The notes under the pieces were generated by a model, which was given only the letters and a program-made list of their open reading frames with translations, did not search any database and was not told the origin of the DNA. Made by a program: the position numbers and the translations under genes. A stretch of 11,010 nt of DNA. Origin: CANHVK01 sp044232905 (GTDB lineage: Bacteria > Bacteroidota > Bacteroidia > Flavobacteriales_D > Crocinitomicaceae). The stretch lies in contig JBIIKZ010000071.1 in NCBI GenBank assembly GCA_044232905.1, positions 1-11,010 on the forward strand. The letters are read 5' to 3'. Every line of letters begins with the position of its first letter. Position 1 is the first letter of the stretch. This document shows positions 6,408 to 11,010 of the stretch, piece by piece.

Positions 6408-8522
6408 ATGCAAACTAAAATTTCAACATCTATTTTACTATTGTTTTTATCTGCAATTACGTTCGCAGGTAAAATAGATCGAGCATTTTCAAGCTTAAAA
6501 GTGTTAAATTATTTTGATGCGAAAAAATGTTTTGAACAAGAGGTGAAAAAGCATGTGGTTCCTGCGTCTTATGGATTAGCAATCATATATTATCGAAATG
6601 ACAATCCATTTCACAACATAGATTCGGCATACAGATATGTTGTTTTAGCGGAACAAAATTTTTTTAATCAGTCTTCGAAAGATTCGTTGAAATTTTCTAA
6701 ATACGGAGTTATTTATGAATCTATATTAGCATTAAGAACAAAAATTGTTACTGTTTATTATGAGCAAGTTCAAAATGAAAATACGCAATTGGGTTATGAG
6801 GTATTCACAAATAAATTCCCTTGGTATTCTAAAAATAATGACGCTATCCATAAACGAGATTCTATTCTTTTAGCTAAAGCATTATGGATTAACAAGAGTT
6901 TCTATTATGATTCTATAATTAAGAACATTCCGCATTTTGAGTTTTTACAAACAATACAAGATCGCTTCGAATTAACGTATTTTGCTGAACAAACAAATTC
7001 AGGTAGAACAACGGATTATGTGAATTTCATACATAATAATCCTTCTAGTAAATACATAATAGAAGCACAGGATAAAGTTTTTGAAATTGAAACAAGAGAA
7101 AATAGTGTAGATGCATATTCGAATTATATAGCGCGTTTTCCATCCTACTATAATATACATACTGCTTGGAAAAAATTATATAAACTTTACATGTATGAAT
7201 ATACGGATGAACGAATAAAGAAGTTTAAAAAAGAATTTCCAGACTATCCATTTAAAGATGAATTACGTCGGGACATGGATTTAATAAAATTGTTTTTATT
7301 TCCTTTCAAACGTGGTAGTTTATATGGTTTTATGAATCATAAAGGAATTGAAATTTATTCTCCGCAATATGAATCATTAAATTTATTTAGTGAAGGACTA
7401 GCTTTAGCAATGAAAAATGGGCTGTATGGGTATGTCGATAAATTAAATAATGTTGTAATTCCATTTCAATTTGATTTTGCTGCGGATTTTATTTCTGGTC
7501 GAGCTGTTGTTGAAGTTGGAGGAAAGTCTGGAGTTATTAATCGTTCAGGTAAATTCATTCTACCACTTGAATTTATCGATTTAGGTCAATATTCAGAAGG
7601 CTTGATTTATGGAAGTAAAGATTCGTTATATGCTTATTATGATATACACGGTAAAAAAATTATTTCAGAGCAATTTACGGATGTTTTTCCGTTTTCAAAA
7701 GGTAGAGCAAAAGTTGTTATTAATTCTAAGCAGGGGATAATTGACACGTCAGGAAATTATATTGTTGAACCAAAACATAAAGAAGTTTTTTATTATTCAG
7801 ATTCGTTGTTAGTTTTTAGAGATAGTATTCTTTTCGGCATAAAAACATTGAATAATAAAATCATTGTTAAACCTATCTATGAAAACATTTCTCCAATACA
7901 TTTTGGAAGATCTATTGTAATTTACAACAGTAAATTAGGGTTTTTAAATGAGCTTGGAGCAAAAATTATAAAACCAATGTATGATGTAATTCCAAATTAT
8001 TTGCAAGTTTGTGCATTTCATGAAAATTATGCTAAAATTAGAATTAAAGGGAAATATGCGATCATTGATAAATCTGGTAAATACATTTTAAATCCAGAAT
8101 ATACAGGATTGGGTGAGGTTTCCAAAATAGTAGCTTTTAACAAAGGAAAGCAATGGGGATACATGAATTTAGAAGAAAAATCCGTAACGATTTTACCCTT
8201 ATTTGATTTTGCATCGAGTTTTCATTATGGTTTAGCTATTGTTGATGTTAAAGGTTTACAAGGTGTAATTAATGAAAAAGCAAAATGGATTATTCCTACG
8301 ATCTTTACGAGTGTAAAATTAATTTCGGATAATTTTTACCTGGTCTATGATGGAGCGAAATATGGATTATATGCATTATCAGGTGATCAACTTATCCCGT
8401 TAGAATATGATCAAATTCGATCTATTTCTAATGATTTACTTGTTTTAAATAAGGGAGACAATTTTTACTATTACCATTTGCTTGAACATAAATTAATTAG
8501 TCAATCTACAGAAAATGAATAG
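6408..8522 (+). CDS. Secreted WG-repeat protein with helical N-terminal region
   Basis: From the ATG at 6408 the 704-residue product opens with a signal peptide (Lys4, hydrophobic core 8-19, ITFAG cleavage near residue 20). In-frame starts at 6375 (ATG) and 6354 (TTG) are less likely: the TTG is only 7 nt past the rpmE2 terminator, and both add a stretch ahead of a good signal peptide. Residues 21-300 look alpha-helical and TPR-like, rich in Tyr, Phe and Lys. Residues 301-704 hold about 12 WG-type repeats, in which a YG or WG pair, usually followed by an Asn/Asp-x-x-Gly turn, recurs about every 34 residues. The WG-repeat family is widespread in Bacteroidota, with no firm biochemical role; binding or scaffolding in the envelope is inference. 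Its stop overlaps the TonB-like gene by 8 nt, so the two are probably co-translated. Confidence 0.82.
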   Translation: MQTKISTSILLLFLSAITFAGKIDRAFSSLKVLNYFDAKKCFEQEVKKHVVPASYGLAIIYYRNDNPFHNIDSAYRYVVLAEQNFFNQSSKDSLKFSKYGVIYESILALRTKIVTVYYEQVQNENTQLGYEVFTNKFPWYSKNNDAIHKRDSILLAKALWINKSFYYDSIIKNIPHFEFLQTIQDRFELTYFAEQTNSGRTTDYVNFIHNNPSSKYIIEAQDKVFEIETRENSVDAYSNYIARFPSYYNIHTAWKKLYKLYMYEYTDERIKKFKKEFPDYPFKDELRRDMDLIKLFLFPFKRGSLYGFMNHKGIEIYSPQYESLNLFSEGLALAMKNGLYGYVDKLNNVVIPFQFDFAADFISGRAVVEVGGKSGVINRSGKFILPLEFIDLGQYSEGLIYGSKDSLYAYYDIHGKKIISEQFTDVFPFSKGRAKVVINSKQGIIDTSGNYIVEPKHKEVFYYSDSLLVFRDSILFGIKTLNNKIIVKPIYENISPIHFGRSIVIYNSKLGFLNELGAKIIKPMYDVIPNYLQVCAFHENYAKIRIKGKYAIIDKSGKYILNPEYTGLGEVSKIVAFNKGKQWGYMNLEEKSVTILPLFDFASSFHYGLAIVDVKGLQGVINEKAKWIIPTIFTSVKLISDNFYLVYDGAKYGLYALSGDQLIPLEYDQIRSISNDLLVLNKGDNFYYYHLLEHKLISQSTENE
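7308..8519 (+). repeat. Twelve tandem 34-residue WG-type protein repeats
   Basis: The aromatic-Gly pair (or its variant) falls at host residues 306, 340, 374, 408, 442, 476, 510, 550, 583, 618, 652 and 686. The first seven are exactly 34 apart; the only large break is a 40-residue step before 550. Only one unit keeps the canonical Trp-Gly (583-584); most have Tyr-Gly, and some replace the Tyr or the Gly. The last unit is weak. Confidence 0.75.
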
Positions 8523-9318
8523 TTTTTTGAATTTAATTGACAAATATAAATTTAGCATACTTGCAGTTTTTATTTTGTACATCGGGATTTTTATGTATTT
8601 ACAAATTTCATCCTTTGAAAAATCATATTACATTGAAGGCTGGTTTACCGATAAAAAAATAAAGCACGATGAAATTATGCTGGAAATACAACCGGAAAAT
8701 ATAGAAGTCCAGCAAGAATTTAAAGCGCGTGTTAAAAATGTCGTTCGAGATCAAAATGATAGTAGGGAAAAATCGATGGATAAATGGACAGAAGCAAACC
8801 CCGCGAAAGAATCCTCCAAGGAATTTATGCGCTCTTCGAAAGAAATCGAACAATCTATCAAATCGTTAGAAAAACAATTTTTTAATGAAACAGGAGGGGA
8901 AGAAAAACGAAAAAAAATTATTGAAGATAAAAACACTAAGTTAGCTAAAAACAATGAGTCTAAGAAGCAATCTAACACTCTTGTTTCAAAATCAGGGGGA
9001 GACAAAGCTTTTGGAGGAAATGTAATGGTTAACTGGTCTTTGGCTAATCGAGATCCACATCAAAACGATCCTTATTTTGTGCGTAACCCAGGTTATACTT
9101 GTGGAGACAAAACATCCGGATTAGTTACGATACGAATAAAGGTAGATCAATCTGGAAAAGTTGTGGATGCTAACTATAACGCACAGGCTAGTAGCTCTGC
9201 TAGTCCTTGCATGATTGAACAAGCGAGAAAGTATGCTTTAATGTCAAGATTTAATTATTCTAACACAGCAGCCTCCCTTCAAGAAGGAACGATAAGATAT
9301 ACCTTTGTATCTCAATAA
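8515..9318 (+). CDS. TonB-like protein with N-terminal membrane anchor
   Basis: The 267-residue product has one membrane segment near 13-31 after a short cytoplasmic start. A highly charged Lys/Glu/Asp-rich region (about 46-165), likely helical or coiled-coil, follows, and then a C-terminal domain (about 190-267). That domain has the strand-turn pattern GLVTIRIKVDQSGKVVDA followed by SPCMIEQARKYALMSRFN and a final strand GTIRYTFV, as in Bacteroidota TonB/TolA-like C-terminal domains. TonB proteins pass inner-membrane energy to outer-membrane receptors. Here the linker is not proline-rich, and no ExbB, ExbD or receptor gene is in the window, so true energy coupling is unproven. Cys196 and Cys232 lie within the domain and could form a disulphide. 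The start overlaps the end of the WG-repeat gene by 8 nt. Confidence 0.78.
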   Translation: MNSFLNLIDKYKFSILAVFILYIGIFMYLQISSFEKSYYIEGWFTDKKIKHDEIMLEIQPENIEVQQEFKARVKNVVRDQNDSREKSMDKWTEANPAKESSKEFMRSSKEIEQSIKSLEKQFFNETGGEEKRKKIIEDKNTKLAKNNESKKQSNTLVSKSGGDKAFGGNVMVNWSLANRDPHQNDPYFVRNPGYTCGDKTSGLVTIRIKVDQSGKVVDANYNAQASSSASPCMIEQARKYALMSRFNYSNTAASLQEGTIRYTFVSQ

Positions 9319-9382
9319 AAGTGTGACAAATTGCTATTCTAAAAGAAAATAAATAATTAATTTAACAAAAAAATTGACTAGT

Positions 9383-10204
9383 ATGAGTAAGTATCCATGG
9401 ACAAAAATCAAAGATTATACCGACATTCGTTTTGAATATTTAGATGGTATAGCTAAAATCACAATCAATCGTCCGAAGGTGTATAATGCGTTTAGACCAG
9501 AGACAAATTTGGAAATGATTGACGCAATGAATATTGCACAAGAACGTCAAGATATTGGAGTAATTGTATTGACAGGAGAGGGAGATAAAGCTTTTTGTTC
9601 AGGTGGTGATCAAAATGTAAAGGGTGTTGGTGGATATATCGGTACGGATGGTGTGCCGCGTTTAAATGTGTTGGATTTACATAAATTAATACGTTCTATC
9701 CCTAAACCAGTTATCGCAATGGTAAATGGTTATGCAATTGGTGGAGGACACGTTTTACATGTTGTATGTGATTTAACTATTGCATCAGAAAATGCTAGGT
9801 TTGGTCAAACAGGTCCTAAAGTTGGAAGTTTTGATGCAGGATTTGGTTCGAGTTACCTTGCAAGACATGTAGGACAAAAAAAGGCGCGCGAAATTTGGTT
9901 TTTGTGTGAACAATATACTGCAGATGAAGCTGAAAAAATGGGGATGGTAAATAAAGTTGTTCCTTTTGAAGAGTTAGAAGACACAACAGTTAAATGGTGT
10001 AAAACAATTTTATCTCGAAGTCCTATGGCTATTAGAATGATAAAAAGAGGCTTAAATGCAGAGTTAGATGGACAACGTGGACTAATGGAATTTGCAGGCG
10101 ATGCAACTTTAATGTATTATTTAATGGAGGAAGCACAAGAGGGAAAGAACGCTTTTTTAGAAAAGAGACAACCGGACTTCCAACAGTTTCCTAAATTTCC
10201 GTGA
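9383..10204 (+). CDS. menB: 1,4-dihydroxy-2-naphthoyl-CoA synthase (MenB)
   Basis: MenB closes the second ring of menaquinone by converting o-succinylbenzoyl-CoA to 1,4-dihydroxy-2-naphthoyl-CoA in the cytoplasm. The 273-residue crotonase-fold protein carries SGGDQ (73-77) and NGYAIGGGHVLH (115-126), which shape the CoA pocket and oxyanion hole. QTGPKVGSFDAGFGS (142-156) holds Ser149 and Asp151, and EKRQPDFQQFPKFP ends the protein, as in E. coli MenB. Gly144 stands where type II enzymes have a catalytic Asp, so this should be the bicarbonate-dependent type I form. Length matches the family. The ATG at 9383 is preferred over a TTG at 9374, since it gives the usual MenB start. No other men gene is in the window. 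The lipoprotein gene starts 4 nt after the stop. Confidence 0.96.
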   Translation: MSKYPWTKIKDYTDIRFEYLDGIAKITINRPKVYNAFRPETNLEMIDAMNIAQERQDIGVIVLTGEGDKAFCSGGDQNVKGVGGYIGTDGVPRLNVLDLHKLIRSIPKPVIAMVNGYAIGGGHVLHVVCDLTIASENARFGQTGPKVGSFDAGFGSSYLARHVGQKKAREIWFLCEQYTADEAEKMGMVNKVVPFEELEDTTVKWCKTILSRSPMAIRMIKRGLNAELDGQRGLMEFAGDATLMYYLMEEAQEGKNAFLEKRQPDFQQFPKFP

Positions 10205-10208
10205 TTCT

Positions 10209-10967
10209 ATGCGAATAACATTTGTAAGTTTTTTACTTCTTGTACTCGTTTTTACTGCATGTAACGAAGAAAGTGATCCAAAAGCTGAATTATATTTTAA
10301 AGCAGGTACAAAAATTTTAGAATCGAATGAATATGAAAGTGCATTACTGAAGTTTCGTTCAGCGTTGGTTTTTAAAACAAATGAGTCATTACAAGCAACG
10401 ATTTACCGAAACATGTCGATCGCTTTTCAGAATTTAGATCAATTAGATTCAGCAAGTTATTATTCTCAAAAAGGGTATGAAATTGCACCTGCAGATTCCT
10501 ATATTTTTTACATCAATCGCGCTGAATTTAGTTTGTTAAACAACAACGTCTTTTCCGCAATAAAAGACTTGAAATTTGCTAAATCATTAGATCGTTCTCA
10601 AATGGAAGTATACCATACCTTGTGTTTAATTTATTCAGGGGAATATGGAGATGCTTATTTTAATCCAGAACTTTCAGAGTTTTACGCGAAAAAATCATAT
10701 AAATTAAAACCCTCTTTAACAACTAAAGAACAGCTAGGCTCAATCTATTTCCAAAATGAAAAATACAAGGATGCAGTAAGAATTTTCAAAGAATTGTATA
10801 CTAAAGAGCCGACAAATAAAAAGTTTGAATTTTATTTAGGACAATGTTTGTATTTTGCAGGGGAAGAAATATTAGGTGAAAAACATATGTTATCAGCTGC
10901 TGAACGAGATGAAACATGCAAGTTGATGTACAATGAAATTTTTGATATTGGACAAGATCTAGAATAA
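10209..10967 (+). CDS. TPR-repeat lipoprotein
   Basis: The 252-residue product starts with a type II signal peptide: Arg2, hydrophobic 4-16, and lipobox VFTAC with the lipidated Cys at 18. The acidic NEES follows. The rest is helical with about six TPR-like units (roughly 26-59, 63-93, 97-130, 133-166, 173-203, 206-238). Typical TPR spacing is visible in EYESALLKFRSAL, QLDSASYYSQKGYEIAP and KYKDAVRIFKELYTKEP. TPR domains bind other proteins; the partner is unknown. The gene follows menB by 4 nt and so probably shares its transcript, though a link to quinone synthesis is not obvious. The start codon is well placed for the signal peptide. No truncation is seen. Confidence 0.83.
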   Translation: MRITFVSFLLLVLVFTACNEESDPKAELYFKAGTKILESNEYESALLKFRSALVFKTNESLQATIYRNMSIAFQNLDQLDSASYYSQKGYEIAPADSYIFYINRAEFSLLNNNVFSAIKDLKFAKSLDRSQMEVYHTLCLIYSGEYGDAYFNPELSEFYAKKSYKLKPSLTTKEQLGSIYFQNEKYKDAVRIFKELYTKEPTNKKFEFYLGQCLYFAGEEILGEKHMLSAAERDETCKLMYNEIFDIGQDLE

Positions 10968-10993
10968 AAAAGTTAGATATAAAGCTTTTTTTT
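10966..10993 (+). terminator. Weak candidate terminator after the TPR lipoprotein gene
   Basis: AAAAAAG (10966-10972) can pair with CTTTTTT (10985-10991) across a 12-nt loop, and the T tract runs on to 10993. The stem has only one G-C pair and begins inside the stop codon, so this is a poor terminator by itself. Confidence 0.25.
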
Positions 10994-11010
10994 AAAAAAA
11001 CTATATTTAG

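Noticed and set aside
6229..6477. Frame spanning the end of rpmE2 and the start of the WG-repeat gene
   Set aside because: It crosses the strong terminator at 6318-6347 and overlaps two well-supported genes in another frame.
8623..9005. Antisense reading frames inside the TonB-like gene
   Set aside because: Low-complexity Phe/Ser/Leu-rich translations are expected opposite Lys/Glu-rich coding sequence.
9331..9365. Promoter for menB (TTG 9331, TAATTTAA 9358)
   Set aside because: The 24-bp spacer is too long and the -7 box is incomplete; no convincing alternative was seen in the 64-nt gap.
9374..9382. TTG start of menB at 9374
   Set aside because: The ATG at 9383 gives the usual MenB start (MSKYPWTKIKDY); the three extra residues are not expected.
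11003..11010. Possible -7 element TATATTTA at the right edge
   Set aside because: It misses the final G of TAnnTTTG, has no clear TTG about 20 bp upstream, and the window ends here.

Overview
The window looks like ordinary chromosomal DNA of a low-GC Bacteroidota, most likely Flavobacteriia (order Flavobacteriales). Supporting this are the fused SecD-SecF protein, the type B ribosomal protein L31, and a bicarbonate-type MenB. Two promoters fit the Bacteroidota consensus (TTG, about 19-20 bp, then TAnnTTTG), and Shine-Dalgarno-like sequence is lacking before the starts. MORN-type, WG-repeat and TPR envelope proteins are abundant. All genes are on the + strand, and base composition looks even, with no sign of a mobile element, tRNA, rRNA, CRISPR array or recent insertion.

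Layout. (1) 1-2871: a tightly packed four-gene run. It holds a polyprenyl-phosphate-type family 2 glycosyltransferase cut by the left edge, a HAD phosphatase of the GmhB/HisB-N type, a secreted MORN-repeat protein and a small lipoprotein. The first junction has no gap and the next two are 4-nt ATGA overlaps, so translation is probably coupled. (2) 2872-5966: a good Bacteroidota promoter followed by secDF. (3) 5967-6347: a second clear promoter, rpmE2 (L31 type B), and a textbook intrinsic terminator, which together make a complete single-gene transcription unit. (4) 6408-9318: a secreted 704-residue protein with about 12 WG-type repeats, overlapping by 8 nt a TonB-like membrane-anchored protein. 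(5) 9383-10967: menB of menaquinone synthesis followed 4 nt later by a TPR lipoprotein.

How the genes fit together. Most products act in or on the cell envelope: lipid-linked sugar transfer, protein export, lipoproteins, a periplasmic TonB-like protein, and repeat proteins with signal peptides. rpmE2 (translation) and menB (respiratory quinone) are housekeeping genes. Five products have no assignable specific function: the MORN protein, both lipoproteins, the WG protein and the TonB-like protein.

I do not see a clear new defence, mobile or RNA-based system. The items most worth a second look are the WG-repeat/TonB-like overlapping pair, a near-perfect dyad between the -33 and -7 elements of the secDF promoter, an inverted repeat flanking the rpmE2 promoter, and a GmhB-like phosphatase lacking the family's zinc-binding cysteines. 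Three CDS starts (secDF, the WG gene, menB) are placed downstream of the longest possible TTG starts, for reasons given in each entry.
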